Shown: positions 15,127 through 23,156 of the stretch, piece by piece | Layout of the letters: each line of letters starts with the position of its first letter | Numbering within the stretch: position 1 is the stretch's first letter | NCBI GenBank assembly: GCA_051859825.1 | Contig: JBHYFA010000002.1 | Span: 16,379 to 80,378, forward strand | DNA length: 64,000 nt | Origin: CSBr16-58 sp051859825 | GTDB taxonomy: Bacteria > Bacteroidota > Bacteroidia > Flavobacteriales > Schleiferiaceae | Direction of reading: 5' to 3' | Position numbers and translations under genes: made by a program | Notes under the pieces: generated by a model | Databases searched by the model: none | What the model was told of the DNA's origin: nothing | What the model saw: only the letters and a program-made list of their open reading frames with translations

Positions 15127-15158
15127 CAAAGGTAATATATTTAGAGTCTGTCCATAAA
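15127..15158 (-). promoter_or_regulatory. Promoter of the 14340-15122 gene, apparently using an element-borne -33 box
   Basis: The minus strand has TACCTTTG (15134-15127), a full -7 match. Twenty bp upstream is TTTA (15158-15155), three of four bases of the -33 TTTG. The TTTA lies inside the terminal repeat of hairpin element copy 2 (starts 15143). Use of this promoter is an inference. Confidence 0.5.
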
Positions 15159-15288
15159 GTGCAAGTGTCTGCTCTAGAAAGTTCGAGAGCGAGGCTTGCG
15201 ATAATTGAAAATCAAGGAGTTTACTGAAGTAAATGACTGGATTTTCAATTGAGCATAACGAAGCTATCGGACTTTATAGACAGACACT
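15143..15288 (+). mobile_element. Hairpin MITE-like element, copy 2 (subtype B)
   Basis: A 146-bp element flanked by a 4-bp duplication ATTT (15139-15142, 15289-15292). Ends are AGAGTCTGTCCATAAAGT and ACTTTATAGACAGACACT. The stem AATTGAAAATC/GATTTTCAATT is perfect, and TTTAC-TGAA-GTAAA forms the tip. The left end again carries a second degenerate terminus (AGTGTCTGCTCTAGAAAGTT). Confidence 0.85.
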
Positions 15289-15488
15289 ATTTAGGGGTTG
15301 GTTACTCAATTTTGTTGTTTGTTTCTTGTTCGTCTGTTGTTTTAGAATTACCCCCAACGGCAGTTTGTCAAAAACCACCATTCATCCCCCAAAGATACTT
15401 TTGCAGAATCATTTTCGGCTCATATCCAAGCGGTTTTGTTTGAAAAAAAATGAATAAGGATCCATCATCATCGCTACCGAAAAGCCTG

Positions 15489-15566
15489 TCCCGTCATAAA
15501 ACGGGATACCGTTCAACATCGCTTTCATCGTTGGCTCTTCGAGCCCGACGAAAGCTTAGCTGTTAT
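15489..15566 (-). other. Structured region with attC-like imperfect hairpin downstream of the ankyrin gene
   Basis: On the minus strand AACA (15563-15560) pairs with TGTT, GCTTTCGTCG with CGATGAAAGC (one wobble) and GGCTC with GAGCC around a GAA loop (15533-15545). An unpaired GCTAA/GA interior and two bulged A residues remain. The right-hand GTTGAAC matches the integron core GTTRRRY. A second hairpin, TCCCGT/ACGGGA, lies at 15489-15506. The rest of the gap 15289-15582 shows no gene. No integrase is in view. Confidence 0.4.
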
Positions 15567-15582
15567 AGGGCGTTTTTTATCT

Positions 15583-16071
15583 CTATACAAAATCAAATCC
15601 TCCAATTGTTTCAGCTAAATCTCGTGGTGTCATTTTGTGCTGAGCCTCGTGGTCAAGGTTTGCACCATTTTTTATCAATAGGTTTACCAAAGAAATATCG
15701 CCTTGCGAAGAAAATATTGCTCTCCAAAGTGGTGTGTTTCCGTGATTATCTTGTATTTCAATGTCCGCACCTTTTTCAATAAGAATTTTAGCACATTCAA
15801 CTGTTTTTTGCTGAGCTGCAAAATGAAGTGCAGAGTCGCCATTTCTGTCTTTATGGTTAACATTTGCACCTTTATCAATTAACCAATTCAATAAAGTTTC
15901 ATTTCCATAAAAAGTCGACCAAATTAGTGCGGTTCGCAAATAACCATCGCAAGCGTCAATACCTACCTCTTTTAATATAGTTTTTACTTTTTCATTTTCC
16001 TGTGTTTGTATGTCAAAAGTCATTGATTCAACACGTGGATCTGATTTATTTGGTCTACCTGCTCTTGCCAT
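15583..16071 (-). CDS. Ankyrin-repeat protein
   Basis: A 162-residue protein without signal peptide. About three ankyrin repeats fill residues 40-150 (TALIWSTFYGNETLLNWLIDKGANVNHKDRNG; SALHFAAQQKTVECAKILIEKGADIEIQDNHG; TPLWRAIFSSQGDISLVNLLIKNGANLDHE). Ankyrin repeats bind other proteins; no catalytic domain is present. The short basic N-terminus (MARAGRPNKSDP) is odd for this family. It is a stand-alone gene with an attC-like repeat right after its stop and a palindromic site upstream, both hinting at horizontal transfer. Confidence 0.88.
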   Translation of the reverse strand: MARAGRPNKSDPRVESMTFDIQTQENEKVKTILKEVGIDACDGYLRTALIWSTFYGNETLLNWLIDKGANVNHKDRNGDSALHFAAQQKTVECAKILIEKGADIEIQDNHGNTPLWRAIFSSQGDISLVNLLIKNGANLDHEAQHKMTPRDLAETIGGFDFV

Positions 16072-16160
16072 TTTTTCCTTGTTTTTATCAATTAATGTTA
16101 TCTCCTATCGGTCTTTGGTATGTCTTAAAATGCCCAATAACTCGTTTATATGCGCACCTT

Positions 16161-16199
16161 TTGTGCACAATATATCCCATATTGGTATGTATTGTGCAC
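16161..16199. promoter_or_regulatory. Inverted repeat, probable operator upstream of the ankyrin gene
   Basis: GTGCACAATA (16163-16172) is repeated inverted as TATTGTGCAC (16190-16199), and TTGTGCACAA at 16161-16170 is itself a palindrome. The centres are about 27 bp apart. It lies about 90 bp before the ankyrin ATG. The remaining bases from 16072 to 16378 show no gene. Confidence 0.5.
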
Positions 16200-16326
16200 T
16201 TTTTTTGCACTTTATTGCGACAAATATAATACAAGAAAACTGAGATTAATCATCAAACAAAATGCATATTTGACCCCTCCCTGTATCAGCCATGGAAGCT
16301 CCAAAAGAATTCACGGTAAACTACCT

Positions 16327-16364
16327 AGTGTCAGTCCATAAAGCTTGACAGCTTCGTTATACTC
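16327..16364 (-). repeat. Right-end fragment of the hairpin element (reverse orientation)
   Basis: AGTGTCAGTCCATAAAGCTT and then GACAGCTTCGTTATACTC match the reverse complement of the family's right arm with a few changes. No left arm follows; the cyclase gene begins 15 bp on. It is a decayed copy. Confidence 0.65.
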
Positions 16365-16378
16365 TAATTGATTAAGCG

Positions 16379-17116
16379 TTACGGCACCAACGTAAACAAC
16401 AACGGCCTCGAAGGTACAGCATCGTTATGGATGGGGGCGAGGTGGAGGTTGAGCAGGTAACGGCCATCGGGGACGTTGTCGGGGACGAATATGAGCTCGG
16501 TGATGCTGTGGGCTGGACGAACCAGGCCGTTTTTGAGGAAGAATGCGTGATGACTCGCCAAACGGCCTTCATCTTTTTCGGGATCTACAGAGGGCAAATC
16601 GGTGAGGAAGTGCTTCACGCCGGCATCGGCCATGCGCTCCATGTCATCGGGGTAAAAAGCCGGTGGATTGCTGCCGCTGTACTCGCGATTTTTCTTCTCC
16701 TCGCTATTGGGCAACGAACGCACCAAAAGGGCTTCGTAAGGCCAATCTTCACTAGGTAGGGGAACATCAGCCAGCGAAATGAAATTACTTTGCGACTCGC
16801 GTGATACGAGCAAGGCTGGAAACCAGTAGGATTTAACCATGTGATTTACATTGTCCTGCTCCGCGCGAATGTGTCCTACGCACTCGGTGTGGGTGCCTTG
16901 TCCGTGGGGGTTGAGCAGGAGGTCGTAAAAGTTTACGCTGCCGCCTTCTTTTACCGAACCTACCCAATCACCCATACGCACCGGCGTGGCTTTCATGTAA
17001 TCTACCCACCAAGCGCGTGGCCCCTGAGTGGGGTGAAAACCCTGACTGAGATCGATGAAGTCGTCCAGGTCAATGGTGAAATTTTGCCCGAAGAGCTTTA
17101 TGGTGGCTAGCATCAT
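16379..17116 (-). CDS. Cyclase family protein (kynurenine formamidase-like metal hydrolase)
   Basis: A 245-residue member of the cyclase/arylformamidase family. The metal-binding motif H-x-G-T-H-x-D/E appears as NPHGQGTHTECVGHI around residue 70. Other family blocks are DLSQGFHP near the start and FLTDLPSVDPEKDEGRLASHHAFF. Members hydrolyse N-formylkynurenine or related amides, or cyclise polyketides; the substrate here is unknown. No tryptophan-catabolism gene is adjacent. It starts at ATG 17116, or one codon later, 3 bp after the lipoprotein stop, so the two are probably co-transcribed. Confidence 0.85.
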   Translation of the reverse strand: MMLATIKLFGQNFTIDLDDFIDLSQGFHPTQGPRAWWVDYMKATPVRMGDWVGSVKEGGSVNFYDLLLNPHGQGTHTECVGHIRAEQDNVNHMVKSYWFPALLVSRESQSNFISLADVPLPSEDWPYEALLVRSLPNSEEKKNREYSGSNPPAFYPDDMERMADAGVKHFLTDLPSVDPEKDEGRLASHHAFFLKNGLVRPAHSITELIFVPDNVPDGRYLLNLHLAPIHNDAVPSRPLLFTLVP

Positions 17117-17119
17117 TGT

Positions 17120-17905
17120 TTAGAGTGAAGAGGATAAAAATAAGTCACCAAAGGGCTTGGCGAGGTAGGGCTGAACGTCGTTCCAAGAAAAACTGATGGA
17201 AATAGACCCCGAGGAGTATGGAGCAACTTCATACACGTTGTAAATGAAATGCATACCGGCCGGGTCAATGCCAAATTCTTCGGGAAGGAAGAACACATCA
17301 TTTTCAAACCAGAATCCGGCATCTTCCCAAGATTCGCCTTCTTTCACATCGTATTCCATGCGCAAACGACGCTCGGCAAATTGCAAAAAGGCCTCCTGCT
17401 TTTCCGCGGCGATAAAGTGTTTCCAATCGAGGACTTTTTTGCTGTGGAGATCAATTACGCGTTTTAATACAAAGATATTGGGGTGCGCACCGCCGGTAAA
17501 GGCGTAGTCGCTGATGTTGAGACTCAGCAGTCCGAAGCTGTTGAAGTTGATATTGGCATAACGCTCCATTTCCCAGGGCATGTCGTAGGAGGGAATTTCT
17601 TCGAGAATGCGAGAAAATTCGGTGGTGGAAGATTCGATCCACTCGTCAACACTGGCGTGCTTGGTGCTGCCAACGCTGAGCATGAGGCTGTCTAAAAACG
17701 ACTGGAATTGCGTATCAGCTTCCACCTTCACGGATTGTAAGTATATACGCAAACAGGCTTTTTGGCAATCGCCGATTTCCTTTTCAAGGCTTTGGTAGGT
17801 GTACTGCAAGGTGTCGGAAGTGGTATCTTGAGCCTGGGTTTCGGCTTCCTGTGCGCAGGAGGCGAGGAGTGAAATGGCGACGAAGATGAAGAAAATTTTG
17901 TGCAT
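17120..17905 (-). CDS. DUF3298 domain lipoprotein
   Basis: A 261-residue lipoprotein. ATG 17905 is chosen because it begins a signal peptide with lipobox LASC (Cys17); the frame extends into hairpin element copy 3 but without a signal. The C-terminal half has the DUF3298 pattern (AFTGGAHPNIFVLKRVIDLHSKKVLDWKHFI), seen in RsiV-like and other envelope proteins that bind peptidoglycan-degrading enzymes. Its role here is unknown. Element copy 3 ends 46 bp upstream of the start. Confidence 0.85.
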   Translation of the reverse strand: MHKIFFIFVAISLLASCAQEAETQAQDTTSDTLQYTYQSLEKEIGDCQKACLRIYLQSVKVEADTQFQSFLDSLMLSVGSTKHASVDEWIESSTTEFSRILEEIPSYDMPWEMERYANINFNSFGLLSLNISDYAFTGGAHPNIFVLKRVIDLHSKKVLDWKHFIAAEKQEAFLQFAERRLRMEYDVKEGESWEDAGFWFENDVFFLPEEFGIDPAGMHFIYNVYEVAPYSSGSISISFSWNDVQPYLAKPFGDLFLSSSL

Positions 17906-17951
17906 AATGTAGTGTAAAAAAGGTCTTTCCGTAAGGTTCCAAGGTTTAGTT

Positions 17952-18105
17952 AGAGTCTGTCCATAAAGTGCAAGTGGCTGCTCTAGAAAGTTCGAGAGCG
18001 AGGCTTGCGAAGGTTGAAAAACAGTGAGTCCCGACAAGACTTTGTCGGGATGACCTTTTTTTCAACCGAGCATAACGAAGCTATCGGACTTTATAGACAG
18101 ACACT
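17952..18105 (+). mobile_element. Hairpin MITE-like element, copy 3
   Basis: A 154-bp element flanked by AGTT (17948-17951 and 18106-18109). It has ends as in copy 2 and stem GGTTGAAAAA/TTTTTCAACC. The tip is replaced by a longer perfect stem, CCCGACAA-GAC-TTGTCGGG, different from all other copies but still fully paired. Confidence 0.87.
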
Positions 18106-18245
18106 AGTTAGCGGATTTTCTCACATATACACTTGGTTCTGTAAACCACGTTTAAATGAATTCAAAAGTACAACATTCAATTAAGCCACAAATAAACAAA
18201 ATTAGCTGTACTTTTATCCCATCAAAAAAGAGAATTATTCATAGC

Positions 18246-19007
18246 ATGCGATTAGTACTTTTATGTTTGGGTTTGTTGATGTTTTTCCCTGTTTATGCGC
18301 AGCGCAAGAAAGGAGCTGATGCGGAGAGGTGGGCACAACGAATGGAGGAAACCTTCGATTTATACGTACGGAATGTTCGGTATCAAAGAGAACACTTACC
18401 CTGGGTGGATGTGCATTTTGGTATAGGTGGATTGGCTCCCGCGCCCTTGTCTTTTGGCTCCAATTCGGATATTTTGCCCAACGAATTGCTCCGCTCGTGG
18501 ATGTGGAAATTTGGTGCGGGAATGAACTATCGCTTTGATGGAACACCTTGGGTAATGCAGTACGGTATGCGCGTTTCGGTGCATCGTTTGGGTTTGCCCG
18601 AGCATACAGGAATCATCAATACCCCTGACGGAAGGGATTTTGGTCAGTTGCATCCCGAAGCTTCCGGTGTGCAGTTGGTGGCCGCGTACCTCAACCTCCC
18701 TCTGTTGTTTCATCTCGATTTTAGCAAATACGGAATGGGCAACGGGTTTCGCATCGGTCTCGGTGGTGAAGTGGGGTATCGGGTAAATGGCTATCAGCGC
18801 TTTTCTGCCCCCGATGCGGGAGGGGAAGTAATGCGTTACAAAGTCTCCGGCGATCACGGCATCAACGATTTTCGCTATGGTTTGCTAATGCAAATTGGCC
18901 TCAAATCCTATCAGCTTAGCCTCGGCTACGATTTGAACGACTTCTTACCACAAGTAGATGGAAGTTCGGCTCATTATACCTATTTTCTTCTGGGAATAGA
19001 ATTGTGA
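18246..19007 (+). CDS. Outer-membrane beta-barrel protein of unknown function
   Basis: A 253-residue protein. ATG 18246 begins a signal peptide (MRLVLLCLGLLMFFPVYAQ); the 30 upstream in-frame residues are polar and probably untranslated. The mature part has repeated amphipathic strands (WVDVHFGIGGLAPAPLSF; GAGMNYRFDGTPWVMQYGMRVSVH; GLKSYQLSLGYDLNDF) and ends in a strand (YTYFLLGIEL), typical of small Bacteroidota porin-like barrels. The next gene, a GSCFA protein, starts within its stop codon, so the two are coupled. Confidence 0.78.
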   Translation: MRLVLLCLGLLMFFPVYAQRKKGADAERWAQRMEETFDLYVRNVRYQREHLPWVDVHFGIGGLAPAPLSFGSNSDILPNELLRSWMWKFGAGMNYRFDGTPWVMQYGMRVSVHRLGLPEHTGIINTPDGRDFGQLHPEASGVQLVAAYLNLPLLFHLDFSKYGMGNGFRIGLGGEVGYRVNGYQRFSAPDAGGEVMRYKVSGDHGINDFRYGLLMQIGLKSYQLSLGYDLNDFLPQVDGSSAHYTYFLLGIEL

Positions 19008-19924
19008 TGTTTAGCGCCAACGTACATCTGCCTGAATATTGGGGACTCATCCGTCCGCAGACCAACATGCTCTTTATCGGGTCGTGCTTCAGTGAGAATA
19101 TCGGGGGTGATTTGGCCAAATTGAAATTCAAGGTGGCGCTCAATCCCTTTGGTATAACCTACAATCCTCTTTCGGTTTTTGATCAGCTCATTGCCTTAGC
19201 TGCCGGACGTGAATACGGGTCGGAAGATCTTTTCCACCATCAAGGTTTATGGCATTCTTTCGATCATCACGGTCGCTTTTCCCATCCCGAGGCAGATTTG
19301 GTTTTGGCGAGTATTCAACAGGAAATGGCGCAGGCCAAGTTGCTCGACAATCCCGTGGTTTTTCTCACCTTCGGTACCGGCTGGATGTGGTGTGAGCGTG
19401 GACAAACGGTAAACAATTGTCATAAACTCCCCGCATCGCGCTTCACCCGTGTGCTTCCCAGTTTGGATGAGGTTTGGGTAAAATGGCTGGAGGTGAAGAA
19501 GCTGTATCCGCAAACGACCTTCGTTGTTTCGGTGAGTCCGGTTCGCTACGATAATGCGGTGGAAAACTCCCGTGGAAAGGCTTTGCTGCATCTGCTTTGC
19601 ATGCGTATGGAGCAGGAAAATCACGCCTTGTATTTCCCCTCCTTTGAGATTTTAGACCACCAACTCAGAGATTATCGCTACTACGCCACCGACATGAAAC
19701 ACCCCTCCGAACAGGCGGTGCAATACATCCGCGATGCTTTCTACCAAACGGCCTGTACATCGGAGGCCTTGGAGTACATAGCCCAAGTGCGTAAGCTGCT
19801 TCAGCGATTGCAGCATCGACCACTGCACTCGGAAACCCCGCAAGCGCAAGATTTTCATCGGAAGACGGAGGCTTTATTGGCGGAGTGGAAGTCTCGCTAT
19901 CCTCACATAGATTGGGATATTTGA
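19004..19924 (+). CDS. GSCFA domain protein
   Basis: A 306-residue member of the GSCFA family, named for a conserved motif seen here as MLFIGSCFSENIGG near residue 22. A serine in the GSC motif and the later DYRYYATDMKHPSEQAVQYI are arranged as in SGNH/GDSL-type hydrolases, which suggests esterase-like activity; the substrate is unknown. It begins at ATG 19004 or 19007, overlapping the beta-barrel gene by 1-4 bp. Confidence 0.87.
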   Translation: MMFSANVHLPEYWGLIRPQTNMLFIGSCFSENIGGDLAKLKFKVALNPFGITYNPLSVFDQLIALAAGREYGSEDLFHHQGLWHSFDHHGRFSHPEADLVLASIQQEMAQAKLLDNPVVFLTFGTGWMWCERGQTVNNCHKLPASRFTRVLPSLDEVWVKWLEVKKLYPQTTFVVSVSPVRYDNAVENSRGKALLHLLCMRMEQENHALYFPSFEILDHQLRDYRYYATDMKHPSEQAVQYIRDAFYQTACTSEALEYIAQVRKLLQRLQHRPLHSETPQAQDFHRKTEALLAEWKSRYPHIDWDI

Positions 19925-19973
19925 AAGGAATAGTTTCCTATCTTTCGTCTTACCTTTGCCAAAATTATTTACA

Positions 19974-20477
19974 ATGGACGATACCCCTTCTTTCGACATA
20001 CTTCAGGTAGCATTTGACAAAATTAAGAGTTGGGACGACGAGGAGTACAACAAGCAGGGTTCCCTGATTTTGGAAGAGCAGCCTTATCTGATGCGCTTCA
20101 TCACCAATTTGATTGATGAACTTGAAGAAGAGGACATCGAGTTTCTTATTTTTACCTTGATTAGTTTGCAACTGGGCTTCAAGATGCGTGGAATGCCGTT
20201 GAGTATTTGTACACCGGAGCAGTTGGAGAGCATTGTGAAATCTATTGCCGACCGTTATGACGAAATTGATGAGCGCGAGGAGGTGAGTTTGGACGACGTT
20301 TTCAACGCTTCCGATAATCCCAAGGTGCTCAGTGATTTATTTGATATTTACTATCAAGATTTTCTCGAAGGCAAAAAGGTGGGCATGGCCGAGGTGATGA
20401 ACATGCTTTTTGTTTTAGACATCCTCGTTACCGGAGTAGAAGAGAGTGTGATTTCCGGCGAAAAACCAAGCGAATAG
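19974..20477 (+). CDS. Small acidic protein of unknown function
   Basis: A 167-residue, strongly acidic, largely helical protein (DDTPSFDILQVAFDKIKSWDDEEYN; LIDELEEEDIEFLIFTLISLQLGFKMRG). No signal peptide or known domain. ATG 19974 is preferred to the TTG at 19956, which lies in a likely -7 box (TACCTTTG at 19951-19958). It is followed 4 bp later by a thioesterase gene, so the two are co-transcribed. Confidence 0.72.
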   Translation: MDDTPSFDILQVAFDKIKSWDDEEYNKQGSLILEEQPYLMRFITNLIDELEEEDIEFLIFTLISLQLGFKMRGMPLSICTPEQLESIVKSIADRYDEIDEREEVSLDDVFNASDNPKVLSDLFDIYYQDFLEGKKVGMAEVMNMLFVLDILVTGVEESVISGEKPSE

Positions 20478-20481
20478 TACG

Positions 20482-20889
20482 ATGCATCCCGTTGTAGCAC
20501 ACATGTTGGAAAACGATGCTTTTAGCCGGTGGCTGAAGCTTGAGGTGATGGAGAGTGTGGCGGGAAAATGCATTATAGAGTGTCGTATCCGCGAGGAAAT
20601 GACCAACGGATTCAAAGTTGCTCATGGCGGAATTGGGTTTTCATTAGCCGATAGTGCTTTGGCTTTTGCGGCCAATGCTTATGGAGAAAAGGCGATGAGT
20701 ATTGAGTGCACTATTTCTTATTTGAAGGCCGTGAAAGCTGGCAGTCTTTTACGGGTTGAAGCCTTGGAGAAGCACCGCAGTAAGCGCTTAGAGCGTTACG
20801 AAATAGCTCTTTTTTCTGATGGGGAGCAGGTGGGCTTATTTTATGGTGTGGTAATGTTTTTAGGCGAAAATTGGGAAAATATAGGTTGA
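20482..20889 (+). CDS. PaaI-type hotdog-fold thioesterase
   Basis: A 135-residue hotdog-fold protein. The catalytic helix region NGFKVAHGGIGFSLADSALAFAAN has the N-x-x-x-x-A-H-G-G-x-x-F-x-L-A-D pattern of PaaI acyl-CoA thioesterases, where the Asp activates water. It would hydrolyse (hydroxy)phenylacetyl-CoA-like or other acyl-CoAs in the cytoplasm. No phenylacetate genes are adjacent, so the substrate is open. Confidence 0.88.
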   Translation: MHPVVAHMLENDAFSRWLKLEVMESVAGKCIIECRIREEMTNGFKVAHGGIGFSLADSALAFAANAYGEKAMSIECTISYLKAVKAGSLLRVEALEKHRSKRLERYEIALFSDGEQVGLFYGVVMFLGENWENIG

Positions 20890-20949
20890 TTTTTTTTGAT
20901 TTCACCTGCTTGAGGCAGTAATTTAGCGTCATTATTATATCAAGCCAAT

Positions 20950-22368
20950 ATGTTTGAAAACGACTCCCGCTTTTCCGCCTACCGCATTTATAAAACACTC
21001 CGATTACACTGGCTTTTCAATACTTCCACCTTTGTTGGGAATTTGGCTCTTGCGTTAACGGCCACTTTTTTCTTTCGCGAGTTGGGCTATGGCGATGCGG
21101 TGGATTACGTTTTTCTCATTACCGTATTATCGATAGGATTGTGGATTACCGAGGCTGTACCGCCCTTTGCGGTGGGAATTTTCATCGTGTGCATGATGCT
21201 CTTTGGTTTTGGTACCGATTTCATTATTGACGAGAGCGCCCCGATTGAGTTATATACCGGCACGTGGACGAGCAATGTGATTTGGCTTTTATTAGGTGGA
21301 TTTTTTCTGGCGTCGGGGATGCAGCAGGTAGCCCTTGACAAGAAGCTTTTTGAATTTACCATGAAGCGTTTTGGAAGTAGTCCAAAGCGATTTCTCTTTG
21401 GGTTGATGCTCGTTACTGCTTTCGGAAGTATGGTAATGTCTAACACTGCTACCACAACAATGATGATCAGTTCAGTTACCCCCTTGGTAGCATTACTAGG
21501 ATCGAAGTCTAACTTTTCTCGAGCGTTATTAACAGGCATTCCAGCGGCAGCAACCGTTGGAGGTATCGGGACGATTATTGGTAGCACGCCTAATGCGATA
21601 GCTGTAGGTGCGCTTCAGGAAAAGGGAGTTTACATAAATTTTGTGGATTGGATGGTGGTTGGATTTCCCATTGCAATTTTGCTAGTGTATTTATTTTTCA
21701 GTTTTTTAGTGCGAAAGTTGAAAATACATGAGGTTCAATTTGATTTAGGTGAAATGGAGGTCAAGAAGTTGGAGGTTGAGGTATGGAAAAGGAGATCGGT
21801 GATATTCACCATGTTCGTCACCATTGGCCTATGGATTACCGAGCCATTACACGGTATTCCTGTTGCGGCAACTTCGGCTGTGCCAATATTATTGCTTACG
21901 ATGACGGGCGTAATCACCGCCAAAGAGGTGCGAGCGCTGCCGTGGGATACCCTTATGCTGGTGTCGGGTGGTTTGGCTTTGGGTATTGCTTTGGTGGAGG
22001 TTGGCTTGGCAGATATTGCCATGGAAGGAGTAAAGGCGCTTCCACTGAGTGTGCTTCTGGTGAGCATATTTTTCACCCTAATAGGAGTAATATTATCAAA
22101 CGTAATGAGCAATACCGCGGCCTCTTCTATTCTCATACCTTTGACCTTGACGTTGCCCGGGATTTTTGGTGTGGCCGGCCCCGTAATGGTGGCGGTGAGT
22201 TGCTCTTGCGCCTTGTTGCTTCCGGTATCAACACCTTCCAATGCGGTGGCTTTTGCAACGGGAATGATAGAACAAAAGGAGTTTCGCCGGGGAGGTATTT
22301 TCTTCTTGTTTATTGGCCCTCTGGCGGCTTCGGTAATTGTGCCCTTGTGGGCTTGGATATTTCACTAA
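20950..22368 (+). CDS. SLC13/DASS family sodium-coupled anion symporter
   Basis: A 472-residue membrane transporter with about 11-12 hydrophobic segments. The two substrate-binding SNT motifs, one per inverted repeat, are present as VMSNTATTTMMISS and VMSNTAASSILIPL, with GSTPNAIAV and STPSNAVAFATG nearby. Family members import di- and tricarboxylates or sulfate with sodium. The specificity cannot be set from sequence alone. It is followed 3 bp later by a small membrane protein gene. Confidence 0.9.
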   Translation: MFENDSRFSAYRIYKTLRLHWLFNTSTFVGNLALALTATFFFRELGYGDAVDYVFLITVLSIGLWITEAVPPFAVGIFIVCMMLFGFGTDFIIDESAPIELYTGTWTSNVIWLLLGGFFLASGMQQVALDKKLFEFTMKRFGSSPKRFLFGLMLVTAFGSMVMSNTATTTMMISSVTPLVALLGSKSNFSRALLTGIPAAATVGGIGTIIGSTPNAIAVGALQEKGVYINFVDWMVVGFPIAILLVYLFFSFLVRKLKIHEVQFDLGEMEVKKLEVEVWKRRSVIFTMFVTIGLWITEPLHGIPVAATSAVPILLLTMTGVITAKEVRALPWDTLMLVSGGLALGIALVEVGLADIAMEGVKALPLSVLLVSIFFTLIGVILSNVMSNTAASSILIPLTLTLPGIFGVAGPVMVAVSCSCALLLPVSTPSNAVAFATGMIEQKEFRRGGIFFLFIGPLAASVIVPLWAWIFH

Positions 22369-22371
22369 TAC

Positions 22372-22866
22372 ATGAATGTTATGGTATTTTCACTTCATCC
22401 TCTCAACAGTTTTCCCGCGGGTTTTTTCTGGAAACATCTAGCCATTGTAGTGCCCTTTACGGTGCCTCCAATTCTCATTTTTGCCAAGAAAGGTGACGAT
22501 ATGCTGGCGGGCGATCCCGTGAGTTTGTTGTGGCTTTTGCCCGCTATTTTGAGTTTAATCGTTCCTCATCTGTATATCCGTCGCCGTCATTTGAGTATTG
22601 CTAATGATGTACCTTCCGTGGGGAGTATGGAATTTTCGAAAGACAGTATCCGCTGGACGATCAATGAGAAGACCAAGGAGTTGCCAAAATCTGAGGTAAA
22701 ATCTTTGGAAATCAAAAGCTCCTATCTTCATCGCTGGATTTTTGGTGAGCGCGGCTATACCTATGTTGAGGTTGAGATGACCACCAATAGTGGCGAAAAA
22801 CAGCGCTTTTTGTTGTGCACCATATCCATAGATGGGCATACACACCGTTTATCGGAGGTAATCTAG
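22372..22866 (+). CDS. Small membrane protein of unknown function
   Basis: A 164-residue protein with two hydrophobic helices (about 23-41 and 48-68) and a C-terminal soluble domain of short strands (SVGSMEFSKDSIRWTINEKTKELPKSEVKSLEIKSS), resembling bacterial PH-like domains. It begins 3 bp after the SLC13 transporter, so it is likely co-transcribed. Function unknown. Confidence 0.72.
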   Translation: MNVMVFSLHPLNSFPAGFFWKHLAIVVPFTVPPILIFAKKGDDMLAGDPVSLLWLLPAILSLIVPHLYIRRRHLSIANDVPSVGSMEFSKDSIRWTINEKTKELPKSEVKSLEIKSSYLHRWIFGERGYTYVEVEMTTNSGEKQRFLLCTISIDGHTHRLSEVI

Positions 22867-22968
22867 GCTTTTTGAAGCTAGAGAACAGAGCGGTATTTTA
22901 TTTGTTATCAGGCGCTTATTTTTCCATTGAAAAAACATAAAATTATTTTCGGGAAATTTGAAAAAAAA

Positions 22969-23001
22969 TTTGGTTGATAATTTTGCTGCAATGTACTTTT
23001 G
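22969..23001 (+). promoter_or_regulatory. Promoter of tRNA-Asn (TTTG-N21-TACTTTTG)
   Basis: TTTG at 22969-22972 and TACTTTTG at 22994-23001, separated by 21 bp, match both elements of the Bacteroidota housekeeping promoter. The tRNA begins 20 bp downstream. Confidence 0.75.
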
Positions 23002-23021
23002 CCGTCCCAAAAAGGAAATAT

Positions 23022-23095
23022 TCCTCCTTAGCTCAGTTGGTTAGAGCATCTGACTGTTAATCAGAGGGTCCTTGGTTCGAGCCCAAGAGGAGGAG
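23022..23095 (+). tRNA. tRNA-Asn (anticodon GTT)
   Basis: A 74-nt cloverleaf. Acceptor stem TCCTCCT/AGGAGGA; D arm GCTC-AGTTGGTTA-GAGC; anticodon arm TCTGA-CTGTTAA-TCAGA with GTT at the anticodon; T arm CTTGG-TTCGAGC-CCAAG; discriminator G. CCA is not encoded. Confidence 0.97.
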
Positions 23096-23105
23096 CAAAA
23101 AAAAG

Positions 23106-23134
23106 AAGCCTGAGATTTACCTCAGGCTTTTTTT
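23106..23134. terminator. Intrinsic terminator after tRNA-Asn
   Basis: AAGCCTGAG-ATTTAC-CTCAGGCTT forms a 9-bp stem followed by a T run. An A run precedes it, so it could also stop the convergent recJ transcript, whose coding sequence ends at 23157. Confidence 0.85.
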
Positions 23135-23156
23135 GTTTCAGCACTGCCAGGCATCC

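Noticed and set aside
15450..15782. 110-residue plus-strand frame over the attC-like region and ankyrin 3' end
   Set aside because: Antisense to the ankyrin gene and running through hairpins; no protein-like sequence.
18156..18245. 30-codon N-terminal extension of the beta-barrel gene
   Set aside because: The signal peptide starts at 18246; the upstream residues would block export.
21783..22496. 237-residue plus-strand frame inside the SLC13 gene
   Set aside because: Shadow of the transporter in another frame; composition is unlike a real protein and it overlaps a confident gene.
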